From the NCBI GenBank assembly GCA_017395365.1, contig JAFPUN010000003.1, forward strand, positions 186,001 through 250,000: a stretch of 64,000 nucleotides of DNA. Direction: 5' to 3'. The stretch comes from Bacteroidales bacterium. GTDB lineage: Bacteria > Bacteroidota > Bacteroidia > Bacteroidales > F082. Position numbers and translations under genes: made by a program. A model generated the notes under the pieces. The model was not told where the DNA came from. It searched no databases and was given only the letters and a program-made list of their open reading frames with translations. This document shows, one piece after another, positions 33,335 to 42,733 of this stretch (position 1 is its first letter; each line of letters begins with the position of its first letter).

Positions 33335-33839
33335 GCTCGGCCATCCGCGTTTCCTGCTCCTGAATCTGTTGCCTGACCGCATTGATGTCGGTCCGCAGTT
33401 TTTTCTTGTCCATCATTTGCTGCTCACAGCCAGCAATGGTCTCAAGGACAATACGCAGGTTCTTGTCCTTCTCCAACACGAAGGCATGGATGACACCTTC
33501 TGCTTGACGTAGGCTCCGCATGATGGCCATCTGACGCTCGGGTGAGAGGGTGTTTTGGATGAGAAAAAGGTAGTCGATGCGGGGATTGAAGGTATAGAGC
33601 ACACGTTCACGGCTGACGAGGCTGACCAGGTTGTAGACATTGTAGTTCTCGCCTGCCGTGTAATAAAAGAAAGCGTACGGAGCACCTTCAAACACAAGGT
33701 CGTCATGACGCGCCAAGTCGATGGCCAGCGCGTTGTTGACGCTATAGGCCAACTTATAGTCAGGTAGGCTCGAGTTGATGCCGACTACGGTAGTGTCGTC
33801 GAACGAAGGGATCTGTATTTTGTTGCTCTTGGGTTTCAT
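33318..33839 (-). CDS. IPExxxVDY family protein
   Basis: The 173-residue protein begins MKPKSNKIQIPSFDDTTVVG and contains FNPRIDYLFLIQ near residue 95, which matches the signature region of the Bacteroidota IPExxxVDY family. The C-terminal 40 residues form a charged coiled coil. Function is unknown. The position next to rnc, fabF and acpP on the same strand is the usual one for this family, which supports the call. The frame extends upstream to 33926, but the -7 box sits at 33844-33851, so the ATG at 33839 is the first usable start and the transcript would have almost no leader. Confidence 0.75.
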   Translation of the reverse strand: MKPKSNKIQIPSFDDTTVVGINSSLPDYKLAYSVNNALAIDLARHDDLVFEGAPYAFFYYTAGENYNVYNLVSLVSRERVLYTFNPRIDYLFLIQNTLSPERQMAIMRSLRQAEGVIHAFVLEKDKNLRIVLETIAGCEQQMMDKKKLRTDINAVRQQIQEQETRMAELRAQS

Positions 33840-33843
33840 GCCG

Positions 33844-33851
33844 CAAAGATA
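33844..33851 (-). promoter_or_regulatory. -7 box of the IPExxxVDY gene, four bases from the ATG
   Basis: On the minus strand it reads TATCTTTG. With initiation a few bases downstream, the mRNA would begin at or next to the start codon. Confidence 0.5.
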
Positions 33852-33973
33852 TATAAATATTTTTACAGGTAGATGGGCTATTATAGAGATATTTGGACCC
33901 AGGACAGTAAGAGTGATGGGAACCACAGGCTCAACAACCTATGATGGCCGCTACTACATAGTAATAGCGGTTA

Positions 33974-34696
33974 TTATTCCGTAGGATTTAAGGTCTTAAA
34001 GGTCTTTTCCGCCGCCATTTGCTCGGCGCCACGGATGGAGCGGAAGGTAGCATCGCCGTATGGCTGGTCATCGATAAAGACCTGCACATGGAACTCTTTC
34101 TTGTGACCATCGCCAATCTCTTCCAGCATACGGAACTCGAGGTGGCGTTTGTGTTTCTGTGCCCATTCGAGGAGCTTGCTCTTGAAGTTGACGTCGGTGT
34201 TCTGCAGTTCGTCGATGTCGATATGGACGCGCACGATGCGGTTGATGATGACCGACTTGGCAAAGTCGTAGCCACGGTCGAGGTAGATGGCTCCCATAAG
34301 GGCTTCAAAGGCATTACCACCCATCGAGCGGGCGGTGTTGTTGCCGTTGTCGGGGGCATGGCGGATATAGTCGCCGAAGCCAAGTTTCTCCGAAAGCTTG
34401 TTGAGCGACACACGGCTGACGATGCGTGAGCGCATCTCGGTGAGAAAGCCTTCGGGTTGGGTGGGATAGGTGTGGAAGAGATAGTCGGCCACGGCAGTAC
34501 CCAACACGGCATCGCCAAGGTATTCCATACGCTCGTTGCTAACGTGGTAGCTGCCTACAGTCTCAGCAGCCATCGACTTATGGGTGAAAGCCACGCGATA
34601 AAGCGCGATGTTCTTCGGGTAGAAGCCGAAGATGTTATGGATATACTCGTAGAGTGCTCTGTCTTGAGGGTCTTTGGGGCGAGAGAAAAAGGCCAT
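33974..34696 (-). CDS. rnc: Ribonuclease III
   Basis: RNase III cuts double-stranded RNA in rRNA processing and mRNA decay. The 240-residue protein has the signature ERMEYLGDAVLGTAVADYLF near residues 55-74 with the catalytic Glu and Asp. The second acidic pair lies in NAFEALMGAIYLDRG, and a double-stranded RNA-binding domain (NFKSKLLEWAQKHKRHLEFR) covers the C-terminal 70 residues. The length is typical. It follows fabF by one base on the same strand, in the acpP-fabF-rnc order common in Bacteroidota. Confidence 0.95.
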   Translation of the reverse strand: MAFFSRPKDPQDRALYEYIHNIFGFYPKNIALYRVAFTHKSMAAETVGSYHVSNERMEYLGDAVLGTAVADYLFHTYPTQPEGFLTEMRSRIVSRVSLNKLSEKLGFGDYIRHAPDNGNNTARSMGGNAFEALMGAIYLDRGYDFAKSVIINRIVRVHIDIDELQNTDVNFKSKLLEWAQKHKRHLEFRMLEEIGDGHKKEFHVQVFIDDQPYGDATFRSIRGAEQMAAEKTFKTLNPTE

Positions 34697-34697
34697 C

Positions 34698-35954
34698 TTA
34701 CGATTCGTACTTTTTGAAAATCAAGGAGGCGTTTTGTCCGCCGAAGCCAAAGGAATTGCTAAGGGCGTAATGGATATCGCGTTTGCACGCCTTGTTGAAG
34801 GTGAAGTTAAGACGCGGGTCAATATTGGGGTCGTCGTCGAAATGGTTGATGGTAGGTGGAATGATGCCGTTTTTGAGTGCAAGGATGCTGGCAATGGCTT
34901 CGATGGCACCAGCGCCGCCAAGCAAGTGACCCGTCATCGACTTGGTGGAGTTGATGTTGATGTTGTAGGCATGTTCGCCAAACACCTCTTTGATGGCAAT
35001 AGGCTCGGCCAAATCGCCTGCCGGTGTAGAAGTACCATGTGTGTTGATATGGTCGATAGCCTCGGGACTAAGCTCAGCATCGGCCAGGGCACGGCGCATG
35101 CTGAGGATGCCACCTTTGCCCTCAGGATGTGGGGCGGTGATGTGATAGGCGTCGGCCGATGCGCCACCACCAACGACTTCGGCATAAATCTTGGCACCAC
35201 GGGCCACGGCATGCTCGTATTCTTCCAACACGAGGCTGCCTGCGCCCTCACCCATGACGAAGCCATCGCGGTTGAGGTCGAAGGGACGTGAGGCCGTCAG
35301 CGGGTCGTCGTTGCGCGTCGAAAGGGCGTGCATCGAGTTGAATCCGCCAATGCCACACTCGCCAATGGCTGCTCCCGCACCACCTGCCACGACGACCTTC
35401 GACTTGCCATAACGGATGTAGTTGAAGGCATCGATGATGGCATGAGCCGAAGAGGCGCAAGCCGAGACGGTGGCATAGTTGGGACCGCAAAAGCCGTATT
35501 TGATGGAGATGACACCCGACGGCATGTTGACAATCATCTTGGTGATGAGGAAAGGACTGAAACGGGGTGTCCCGTCGCCATTCTGGAAGAACTCCTTCAT
35601 TTCGCTGAAGAAGTGATTGACGCCGCCGATGCCCGAAGTCAACATCACGCCGACATCGTCGAAGTTGGTGTTTTCAGGGGTGATACCCGAGTCGGCAATA
35701 GCCTCGTCGGCGGCCACGATGTCGAATTGGGCAAACAAGTCGTATTTGCGCGCGGTCTTCTTGTCGAAGAAATCGTCGGGGTTGTAGCCCTTCACCTCGC
35801 AGGCGAAATGCGTCTTGTATAAAGCAGAATCGAAACGGGTAATCTCCCCGGCTCCGTTCTTTCCATTCACCAGTCCTTCCCAGAATTCCCTGACGGTGTT
35901 TCCGATGGGGGTGATGGCTCCCAGGCCAGTGACGACTACGCGTTTCGATTCCAT
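34698..35954 (-). CDS. fabF: Beta-ketoacyl-ACP synthase II
   Basis: FabF elongates fatty acids by condensing acyl groups with malonyl-ACP. The 418-residue protein has the thiolase fold with the Cys-His-His triad: ATVSACASSAHAI near residue 163, NTHGTSTPAGD near 305, and KSMTGHLLGGAGAIEA near 336. The start MESKRVVVTGLGAITPIGNT is canonical. It lies 32 bases after acpP and one base before rnc, so the three form one transcription unit. Confidence 0.96.
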   Translation of the reverse strand: MESKRVVVTGLGAITPIGNTVREFWEGLVNGKNGAGEITRFDSALYKTHFACEVKGYNPDDFFDKKTARKYDLFAQFDIVAADEAIADSGITPENTNFDDVGVMLTSGIGGVNHFFSEMKEFFQNGDGTPRFSPFLITKMIVNMPSGVISIKYGFCGPNYATVSACASSAHAIIDAFNYIRYGKSKVVVAGGAGAAIGECGIGGFNSMHALSTRNDDPLTASRPFDLNRDGFVMGEGAGSLVLEEYEHAVARGAKIYAEVVGGGASADAYHITAPHPEGKGGILSMRRALADAELSPEAIDHINTHGTSTPAGDLAEPIAIKEVFGEHAYNININSTKSMTGHLLGGAGAIEAIASILALKNGIIPPTINHFDDDPNIDPRLNFTFNKACKRDIHYALSNSFGFGGQNASLIFKKYES

Positions 35955-35986
35955 GAATAACTTTATTTTTCTAAGTTAATTGAAAA

Positions 35987-36232
35987 TCAATTGTTTTCAG
36001 CACGCATCTTTTCGATGAGTCTGACAACGTCGCCAACGGTTTGGATGTTTTCCTGTTGGTCGTCCGGGATGGAGAGGTTGAAGCTCTTTTCAAATTCCAT
36101 CATCAGTTCGACGGTGTCCAATGAATCGGCACCCAGATCGTTAGTGAAGCTGGCTTCCATGGTGACTTCTGAAGGATCAACGCCAAGTTTTTCAGCAATG
36201 ATCGGAACAATTTCATTCAAAATTTCTGACAT
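35987..36232 (-). CDS. acpP: Acyl carrier protein
   Basis: The 81-residue acidic protein carries growing acyl chains on a phosphopantetheine attached to the Ser of [18 protein letters not shown] (near residue 38). The helix pattern and length are standard. It is the first gene of the acpP-fabF-rnc unit, with two candidate -7 boxes upstream, as expected for a heavily expressed gene. Confidence 0.96.
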   Translation of the reverse strand: MSEILNEIVPIIAEKLGVDPSEVTMEASFTNDLGADSLDTVELMMEFEKSFNLSIPDDQQENIQTVGDVVRLIEKMRAENN

Positions 36233-36263
36233 AGTTCTCTTTTTTTAGTTGATAAATGAGTCG

Positions 36264-36271
36264 CAAAGGTA
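36264..36271 (-). promoter_or_regulatory. Proximal -7 box of acpP-fabF-rnc
   Basis: On the minus strand it reads TACCTTTG, 31 bases before the acpP ATG. Confidence 0.6.
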
Positions 36272-36381
36272 AGACTATTTTCATTTTCCAAAGCATATAA
36301 ATAAGTCAATAGATTGACAATCAAATGCTTAAGAAAGATTTAGGCCGTATCTTGCGACCGATAATTACTCGTTTTCGGGTG

Positions 36382-36389
36382 CAAAGGTA
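36382..36389 (-). promoter_or_regulatory. Distal -7 box of acpP-fabF-rnc
   Basis: On the minus strand it again reads TACCTTTG, 118 bases upstream of the proximal copy. It may be a second promoter. Confidence 0.45.
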
Positions 36390-36439
36390 CAACTTTTTTT
36401 GAATACAAGCGTTTTTTCCGATTTTTCGTCAAAAACCAT

Positions 36440-36447
36440 TATTTTTG
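36440..36447 (+). promoter_or_regulatory. -7 box TATTTTTG of polA
   Basis: It matches TAnnTTTG and lies 18 bases before the polA ATG at 36466. Confidence 0.6.
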
Positions 36448-36465
36448 CCCTCAAATTAAGAAAAA

Positions 36466-39327
36466 ATGGAAAACGCTGAGAAAAGACTCTTCCTTTTGGA
36501 TGCCTACGCTCTGATTTACAGGGCATTCTTCGCCATGAGCAAGAACCCGCGCCTCAACTCGAAAGGCGTCAACACCTCGGCCGTTATGGGCTTTCTCAAC
36601 TCGCTCTACGAAATCCTTCAAAAAGAGAAGCCTTCCCATATCGGCGTGGCCTTCGATGTGGCCGGCACCGCACAACGACAAGCCGAATACAGCGAATACA
36701 AGGCCAACCGCGAGAAGATGCCCGACGACCTCCGCGACGCCATACCTTATATTATACGTCTCATCGAGGCCTTCAACATTCCCGTTTATGGCGTGGAAGG
36801 CTACGAGGCCGACGATGTCATCGGCACCCTGGCGAAAAAAGCGGAACAACAAGGCTTCCTTACCTATATGATGACCCCTGACAAGGATTTCGGGCAGTTG
36901 GTAACGGACAAGATCCTACTTTACAAACCTGCCAAATTCGGCGAGCCGGCGCAGGTGTGGGGACCTAAAGAGGTCTGCAAGCGCTACGGCATCCAAGAGC
37001 CCAAACAGCTCATCGACATCCTTGGCCTTTGGGGTGATGCCGCCGACAACATCCCGGGCATTCCTGGCATCGGCGAGAAGACTGCGGCACAACTGGTCGG
37101 AAAATACGGCAGCGTGGAAAACCTCATCGCCCACGCCGACGAGCTGAAAGGCAAGCAGAAAGAAAATGTCATCAACTTTGCCGAGCAAGGACTGTTGTCG
37201 AAGAGTCTGGCCACCATCAACCTTGAGGTGCCCGTCGACTTCGATGAAGAAGAACTGAAAGCCAAGGAGCCTGATGTGCCAGCGCTGATGGCCCTTTTTG
37301 AGGAACTGGAGTTCAAGACCTTTGCCAAACGGTTTTTGGAGGACTATAAGGGGAAGCGTGGGGTTGACTCCCCCCTGCCCCCCTCTGAGAGGGGGATGGG
37401 CCAACCCACGGGGGCAGTGGGGAGCCAAACGCCCGACTTGTTCTCCACATCAAGTTCGCTTGACCTCTTCAATCAAGGTGGCGAAGGCGAAACAGGGCTG
37501 CTCGACTTCTCGGACAAGGCTTCGGCAAAGACCGTCGAGCATGACTACAAACTCGTAGATAGCGATGAAGACATCAAGGCGTTGGTGGAACATTTGTCCA
37601 AGGGAAAACAATTCGTCTTCGACACCGAGACGACCAACATCGACGTTTACAACGCTGAATTGGTGGGCGTTTCGTTTGCCATCAAACCACATGAGGCTTG
37701 GTATCTGCCCATGCCCGCCGACCGCGAGGAATGCCAGAAGAAACTGGAATTGTTGCGTCCTTTGTTCGAGGACGAGAGCATTATGAAGATAGGGCAGAAC
37801 CTGAAATACGACATCTCTATGTTGGCGGAATATGGCATCAGCGTGAAAGGCAAGTTGTTCGACACCATGCTGGCCCATTACCTCCTTGAGCCCGAGCAAC
37901 GCCACAACATGGACTACCTCGCCGAGGTCTACCTCAACTACCTCACCATCCCCATCGAAGACCTTATCGGCAAGGGAAGAATGCAAAAAACCATGCGCGA
38001 GGTTCCCGTGGAATTAGTGAAGGAATATGCCGCCGAAGACGCCGACATCACGTTGCAACTCTACGAGAAGTTGCTGCCTCTGCTCAAGGAAAACGGCGTG
38101 GAGAAACTGTTTTATGAGATTGAGATGCCGCTCGTGCCTGTTTTGAGCCGTATGGAGGCCAATGGTGTGCGTATCGACACGGAGAACCTACAACAGATCA
38201 GCGAAGCCTTTGGCGTCGAGATTCATAAGATTGAGGAAGAGATCTACAAAGCCGCTGGCATGCCTTTCAACATCGCTTCACCGAAACAATTGGGCGAAGT
38301 GCTCTTCGAGAAACTGCGTATCGACGAGAAGGCCAAGAAAACCAAGACGGGACAATATGCCACGGGCGAGGATGTGCTGCAAAAGCTATCGCACAAGCAT
38401 CCCATCATCCAGATGATTTTGGACTACCGCTCGTTCACCAAGCTGAAGTCGACCTACCTCGACGCACTTCCTGCTTTGGTCAACCCGAAGGACGGACTCA
38501 TCCATACCTCCTATAACCAAGCCGTAACGGCTACGGGGCGCTTGAGCTCCAACAATCCCAACCTGCAGAACATCCCCGTGCGCACCGAGAAAGGCCGCGA
38601 AATCCGTCGCGCCTTCGTACCTCGCAGTCCAGAATACACCCTTCTGGCCGCCGATTACAGCCAAATCGAATTGCGCATCATCGCCCATTTGAGTCAAGAC
38701 CCAGCCATGGTTGCCGACTTCAACCTAGGCCACGACATCCATGCCGCCACGGCGGCCAAGGTGTTCCATGTGCCCATGGACCAAGTCACCAAAGAGCAGC
38801 GCAGCCGTGCCAAGGCCGTCAACTTCGGCATCATCTACGGCATGTCGGCCTTCGGTCTTGCCGAGCGCATGGAGCTCTCGCGCAGCGAGGCTGCCAACAT
38901 CATCAAGAAATACTTCGAGGAATATGCGGGCATCAAGGAATACATGAACCGCAGCATCGCCCTGGCGCGTGAACGCGGCTATGCCGAGACCATATTAGGC
39001 CGCCGCCGTTACCTCCGCGACATCAACGGTGCCAATAGCGTGGTGCGCGGCTTCGCCGAACGCAACGCCATCAACGCGCCCATCCAAGGCAGCTCGGCCG
39101 ACATGATCAAAATTGCCATGATCGGCATCCATCAGGAGTTGGAACGCTTGAAGATGCAGTCGAAGATGATCCTTCAGGTGCACGACGAATTGGTCTTCGA
39201 TGCGCATCTCGATGAACTCGATACCCTGAAATCCATTGTCAACGATAAGATGGTGAATGCCTTGCCATTGTCGGTGCCGGTCATCGTGGAGATGAACACA
39301 GGCGCGAACTGGCTGGAGGCGCATTGA
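36466..39327 (+). CDS. polA: DNA polymerase I
   Basis: The 953-residue enzyme has all three activities. The 5'-3' exonuclease at residues 1-290 has DAYALIYRAFFAMSKNPRLN and a helix-hairpin-helix GIPGIGEKTAAQLVGKYG. The 3'-5' proofreading domain near 365-550 is intact, with FDTETTN, IGQNLKYDISML and YAAEDADITLQLY. The polymerase domain has ADYSQIELRIIAHLSQD, RAKAVNFGIIYGMSAFGL and QVHDELVFD. The linker near residues 302-320 contains an insertion encoded by a 57-base inverted repeat (37368-37424), in frame and between domains where it should do no harm. It is divergent from acpP and converges on metG. Confidence 0.96.
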   Translation: MENAEKRLFLLDAYALIYRAFFAMSKNPRLNSKGVNTSAVMGFLNSLYEILQKEKPSHIGVAFDVAGTAQRQAEYSEYKANREKMPDDLRDAIPYIIRLIEAFNIPVYGVEGYEADDVIGTLAKKAEQQGFLTYMMTPDKDFGQLVTDKILLYKPAKFGEPAQVWGPKEVCKRYGIQEPKQLIDILGLWGDAADNIPGIPGIGEKTAAQLVGKYGSVENLIAHADELKGKQKENVINFAEQGLLSKSLATINLEVPVDFDEEELKAKEPDVPALMALFEELEFKTFAKRFLEDYKGKRGVDSPLPPSERGMGQPTGAVGSQTPDLFSTSSSLDLFNQGGEGETGLLDFSDKASAKTVEHDYKLVDSDEDIKALVEHLSKGKQFVFDTETTNIDVYNAELVGVSFAIKPHEAWYLPMPADREECQKKLELLRPLFEDESIMKIGQNLKYDISMLAEYGISVKGKLFDTMLAHYLLEPEQRHNMDYLAEVYLNYLTIPIEDLIGKGRMQKTMREVPVELVKEYAAEDADITLQLYEKLLPLLKENGVEKLFYEIEMPLVPVLSRMEANGVRIDTENLQQISEAFGVEIHKIEEEIYKAAGMPFNIASPKQLGEVLFEKLRIDEKAKKTKTGQYATGEDVLQKLSHKHPIIQMILDYRSFTKLKSTYLDALPALVNPKDGLIHTSYNQAVTATGRLSSNNPNLQNIPVRTEKGREIRRAFVPRSPEYTLLAADYSQIELRIIAHLSQDPAMVADFNLGHDIHAATAAKVFHVPMDQVTKEQRSRAKAVNFGIIYGMSAFGLAERMELSRSEAANIIKKYFEEYAGIKEYMNRSIALARERGYAETILGRRRYLRDINGANSVVRGFAERNAINAPIQGSSADMIKIAMIGIHQELERLKMQSKMILQVHDELVFDAHLDELDTLKSIVNDKMVNALPLSVPVIVEMNTGANWLEAH
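37368..37424. repeat. 57-base inverted repeat inside the polA linker
   Basis: CTCCCCCCTGCCCCC faces GGGGGCAGTGGGGAG with a single mismatch. The inner part has CCCCTCTGAGAGGGG. The length is exactly 19 codons and the frame stays open. Confidence 0.75.
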
Positions 39328-39339
39328 TTTATCCTTTCA

Positions 39340-39527
39340 CCCCTTCGGGGTTCAGCGGAATTGTCTGTTTTCTTCGGCAGGGGTTGACACCCCCTGCCTC
39401 GGATGCTGTCACCCTTTCAGGGTTCCGCTAGTGGCGAAATCCCGAAGGGATGACAGCAAATAGGCGGGGGTGTAAACCCTCGCCTATAAATAAACGGTAT
39501 TATCAAAACCCCGTAGGGGTGACAGAA
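39340..39527. repeat. Intergenic repeat cluster between polA and metG
   Basis: Several short palindromes lie in a row: CACCCCTTCGGGGTTC, GGCAGGGGTTGACACCCCCTGCC, CACCCTTTCAGGGTT with AATCCCGAAGGGATGACAG, GGCGGGGGTGTAAACCCTCGCC and ACCCCGTAGGGGTGACAG. The units CCCTTCGGGGTT and CCCGAAGGGATGACAG are variants of one family. The gap holds no gene. Stem-loops here could end transcription from both convergent genes. Confidence 0.75.
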
Positions 39528-39529
39528 AA

Positions 39530-41590
39530 TCATCCTACCGAGCATCCCGGTGCCACCAAATCGCTGGGCGTCAGCAGCACGAGACGGCCGTCCTTGTCCT
39601 CAGCGGAAAGGATCATGCCCTCGCTGACCACACCCTTGAGTTTGCGCGGCTCGAAGTTGGCGACAAAGCACACCTGCTTGCCTACCAGCTTCTCGGGTTC
39701 AGTGTAATACTTGGCAATACCGCTCACGATGGTGCGCTTCTGCATGCCGTCGTCGATGAGGAACTGAAGCAGCTTGTCGGCCTTCGGCACCTTCTGGCAC
39801 TCGAGGATGGTACCCACACGGACATCCACCTTCATATAATCGTCAAAGCTGACCACAGGCTTCACCTCGGCAGGTTTCCAAGCGTTCAGCTGGTTAGCCT
39901 TTTTGGTGTCTTCCAACTTTTGCAGTTGGGCAGCCACCACGCTGTCTTCGATCTTCTCGAACAACAGTTCAGGTTGGTTGATGACATGGCCTTCAGGCAG
40001 CAAAACGGTGTTCTCGGCATCGTTCCAACCCTTCACCTCCAGACCAATCATCTGTTGCAATTTCTTCGCGCTGAAAGGCAGGAAAGGTTCGCTCAAGATG
40101 GCGAGATGGGCAACAATCTGCAACGACAAAGCCATCACGGTCTTCACGCGCTCGGGGTCGGTCTTGATTTGCTTCCAAGGCTCATTGTCGGTGAGGTACT
40201 TGTTACCCAGACGGGCCAAGTTCATCAGCTCGGAGAGGGCCTCGCGGAACTTATAAGTGTCCAACAGATGACCAATCTTCTGCGGATAGGCGTTCATCTC
40301 TTCGATGACGGCATTGTCGGTGTCGGTGAGGTTGCCTAAGGCAGGCACAGCACCTTCATAGTATTTGTGCGTCAGCACCAACGTGCGGTTGACGAAGTTG
40401 CCAAAGATGGCCAACAACTCGTTGTTGTTGCGGTCCTGATAGTCCTTCCAAGTGAAGTTGTTGTCCTTGGTCTCGGGAGCATTGGCGGTAAGCACATAAC
40501 GTAACACATCCTGCTTGCCAGGGAATTCCTGCAGGTATTCGTGCAACCAAACGGCCCAGTTGCGCGAGGTCGAAATCTTGTCGTTCTCGAGGTTGAGGAA
40601 CTCGTTGGCGGGAACATTGTCGGGCATGATATAGTCGCCGTAGGCTTTCATCATGCAGGGGAAGATGATGCAGTGGAACACGATGTTGTCCTTGCCGATG
40701 AAATGCACCAACTTGGTCTCGGGGTCTTTCCACCACTTCTCCCAGTTTTCGCCGCGTTGCTCGCAGATCTCCTTGGTGTTGGAGATGTATCCGATAGGTG
40801 CATCAAACCACACATACAGCACCTTGCCTTCGGCACCCTCAATCGGGACGGGAACGCCCCAGTCGAGGTCGCGGGTAACGGCACGAGGTTGCAAGCCACC
40901 GTCGAGCCAGCTCTTCACCTGACCGTAGACATTGCTCTTCCATTCCTTGTGGCCTTCGAGAATCCATTCACGGAGCCAACCCTCATATTGGTCCAGGGGC
41001 AGGTACCAGTGCTTGGTCGGCTTCTTCACCAAGGCCGCGCCGCTGAGTTGCGAGTGCGGGTTGATGAGTTCGTCGGGGCTCAAGGAAGAGCCGCATTTCT
41101 CGCATTGGTCGCCGTAGGCGCCGTCGGCACCGCATTTCGGGCAAGTGCCCACGATATATCTGTCGGAAAGGAACTTCTGACGTTCAGGATCGAAGTATTG
41201 CTCCGTCTCTTTCTCGATGAACTTTCCTTCGTCATAAAGCTTCTTGAAGAACTCTTGGGCCGTGGCACGGTGCATCTTCGAAGAGGTGCGTGAGTAGATG
41301 TCGTAGCTGATGCCCAGCTCCTCGAACGACTTCTTGATGATCTCGTGATAGCGGTCCACGATGTCTTGAGGCGTACAGCCTTCCTTTTCGGCTTTGATGG
41401 TAATCGGCACGCCGTGCTCGTCGGAACCACCGACAAACAGGACGTCCTCGCCACGCATTCGCAGATAACGAACGTAAGTGTCGGCGGGGATATAAACGCC
41501 GGCAAGGTGACCGATGTGGACGGGGCCATTGGCGTAGGGCAAGGCCGTGGTTACTGTGTAACGCTTGAAGTGTTTGTTCGTTGATTCCAT
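39530..41590 (-). CDS. metG: Methionine--tRNA ligase
   Basis: The 686-residue class I synthetase charges tRNA-Met. It has the HIGH-type motif [14 protein letters not shown] near residues 18-31. A zinc knuckle follows ([21 protein letters not shown], near 145-165), and the KMSKS-type motif reads [10 protein letters not shown] near 341. The C-terminal 110 residues ([20 protein letters not shown]) are the EMAP/Trbp111-like tRNA-binding domain that dimerises the enzyme. The length is normal for the long form. The promoter lies 125 bases upstream. Confidence 0.96.
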   Translation of the reverse strand: MESTNKHFKRYTVTTALPYANGPVHIGHLAGVYIPADTYVRYLRMRGEDVLFVGGSDEHGVPITIKAEKEGCTPQDIVDRYHEIIKKSFEELGISYDIYSRTSSKMHRATAQEFFKKLYDEGKFIEKETEQYFDPERQKFLSDRYIVGTCPKCGADGAYGDQCEKCGSSLSPDELINPHSQLSGAALVKKPTKHWYLPLDQYEGWLREWILEGHKEWKSNVYGQVKSWLDGGLQPRAVTRDLDWGVPVPIEGAEGKVLYVWFDAPIGYISNTKEICEQRGENWEKWWKDPETKLVHFIGKDNIVFHCIIFPCMMKAYGDYIMPDNVPANEFLNLENDKISTSRNWAVWLHEYLQEFPGKQDVLRYVLTANAPETKDNNFTWKDYQDRNNNELLAIFGNFVNRTLVLTHKYYEGAVPALGNLTDTDNAVIEEMNAYPQKIGHLLDTYKFREALSELMNLARLGNKYLTDNEPWKQIKTDPERVKTVMALSLQIVAHLAILSEPFLPFSAKKLQQMIGLEVKGWNDAENTVLLPEGHVINQPELLFEKIEDSVVAAQLQKLEDTKKANQLNAWKPAEVKPVVSFDDYMKVDVRVGTILECQKVPKADKLLQFLIDDGMQKRTIVSGIAKYYTEPEKLVGKQVCFVANFEPRKLKGVVSEGMILSAEDKDGRLVLLTPSDLVAPGCSVG

Positions 41591-41630
41591 AATTAAAGAA
41601 GAATTACAATTGTATTAGACTTAATCGTTT

Positions 41631-41700
41631 GGACGTGGGACGTAGGACTTAGGACAAGGGACGAACAAGTCTCATGTCTTGCGTCCTAAGTCTCGCGTCT
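41631..41700. repeat. Inverted repeat in the metG leader
   Basis: GACTTAGGAC (41646-41655) pairs with GTCCTAAGTC (41683-41692) within a larger run of GGGAC-type units. The 41591-41934 gap holds this repeat, the metG promoter, an orphan plus-strand -7-like box at 41744 and a minus-strand terminator, with no recognisable gene. Confidence 0.6.
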
Positions 41701-41714
41701 ATTAAAAACGGGTG

Positions 41715-41722
41715 CAAAAATA
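41715..41722 (-). promoter_or_regulatory. -7 box of metG
   Basis: On the minus strand it reads TATTTTTG, 124 bases before the metG ATG. The leader therefore contains the 41646-41692 stem-loop. Confidence 0.5.
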
Positions 41723-41843
41723 CGGAATAATGTTGAAATGCCGTATCTTTGCCGCACGAAAACAATAAAAAGGATTGACTAAAAAGTTTGAGACCCCGTC
41801 TGATATCGCATATATGACAATAGTCTCTTATCCCATCTGAATA

Positions 41844-41877
41844 CAAAAAAAGAGGATGACCTCTTGGGTCACCCTCC
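41844..41877 (-). terminator. Rho-independent terminator of the small secreted-protein operon
   Basis: GAGGATGACC (41852-41861) pairs with GGTCACCCTC (41867-41876) with one mismatch. On the minus strand the stem is followed by seven T residues. It lies 58 bases beyond the stop of the last gene of the 41935-43613 group. Confidence 0.8.
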
Positions 41878-41934
41878 ATTAAAACTAATATTAAATAATC
41901 GGTTAACGATTTTCCTCTACCTCATTTATCTTCG

Positions 41935-42381
41935 TTATCTTTTTTGAGGTTCAGGAAAAGGAACTGGATCATAAGCAACATTCGTGATTTCAATGTTGTA
42001 TTGATAAGTCTTACCTTCTTTCTCAGGACCTCCTTCAATTACTCCTCTTCTGCTACTAGTCAATTCTATTGATCTTCTTGCTGCGGGGATATTGGTAAAA
42101 TCATCATCGCACAACTCTAATGTTTTTTTGCTTCTGATAGGATAACTGGATTGTTCATACCAGGAGATAACAACTGTAACACGGATGTGTGCTTTAGTGA
42201 TTGTCAAATCGGAATTATTAGTGATTTTCAAGCGTCCCTGTTTTGAAGAATCGTGACTGCGGTCGTTGAAATATTCAACATTCAACGAACCCGATGGAAC
42301 AGGATAACTACTTGCCGCATTTTGCGCGCTTGCAGTAACTCCAAAATAGATTAATGCGATTAAAATTAGTATCTTTTTCAT
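41935..42381 (-). CDS. Small secreted protein of unknown function (cluster member 4)
   Basis: The 148-residue protein has a signal peptide (MKKILILIALIYFGVTASAQ). The mature part looks like a single beta-sandwich: LNVEYFNDRSHDSSKQGRLK, then ITNNSDLTITKAHIRVTVVI and a strand YQYNIEITNVAY near the end. The pattern resembles extracellular Ig-like domains in which a modified strand contains a Trp-Tyr pair (ISWYEQ). I recognise no named family. It is the last of four small exported proteins on one strand and is followed by a clear terminator. AT-rich codon use separates the group from metG. Confidence 0.6.
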   Translation of the reverse strand: MKKILILIALIYFGVTASAQNAASSYPVPSGSLNVEYFNDRSHDSSKQGRLKITNNSDLTITKAHIRVTVVISWYEQSSYPIRSKKTLELCDDDFTNIPAARRSIELTSSRRGVIEGGPEKEGKTYQYNIEITNVAYDPVPFPEPQKR

Positions 42382-42445
42382 AACGGGAATGTGTTTTTAA
42401 TCTGATTAAATCTCAACGCCAGCATGCTGGCGTTGAGCTGATTTA

Positions 42446-42649
42446 TTATTCTGCGGAATTGTCTATCGGCAACACAGCCTCTTCGTAATCGATAGAGGGG
42501 TTGGCTTGATCATTATTATTGTACAATTTCCAGTCACTGTCGTTATGGTGCCCATATCCGGAAGTTCCATAATCCTTTTCGCAGGAAGTAAAGATGAACG
42601 GAAGAGCCATCAGGCTTAACGTGAATACTGCTTTAACTAGTTTTTTCAT
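42446..42649 (-). CDS. Very small lipoprotein of unknown function (cluster member 3)
   Basis: The 67-residue protein has a lipoprotein signal (LSLMALPFIFTSCEKDYG) and a short mature part of about 46 residues. It is rich in Asn, Asp, Gly and Tyr (YGHHNDSDWKLYNNNDQANP). There is too little sequence for a fold. The start at 42649 is chosen over 42682 because the signal peptide begins there. It may be a surface-exposed tag or partner of the neighbouring exported proteins. Confidence 0.5.
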   Translation of the reverse strand: MKKLVKAVFTLSLMALPFIFTSCEKDYGTSGYGHHNDSDWKLYNNNDQANPSIDYEEAVLPIDNSAE

Positions 42650-42733
42650 TTTTTTATTGCCAGTTATATCCCATCGGCACATCGGTTTTTAGGTAAATGT
42701 TTTATTGGGTCTTTGATACTATTTTATATTATT

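Noticed and set aside
34674-35291. Plus-strand frame across rnc and fabF
   Set aside because: It lies inside two well-supported genes on the other strand and has no promoter or domain.
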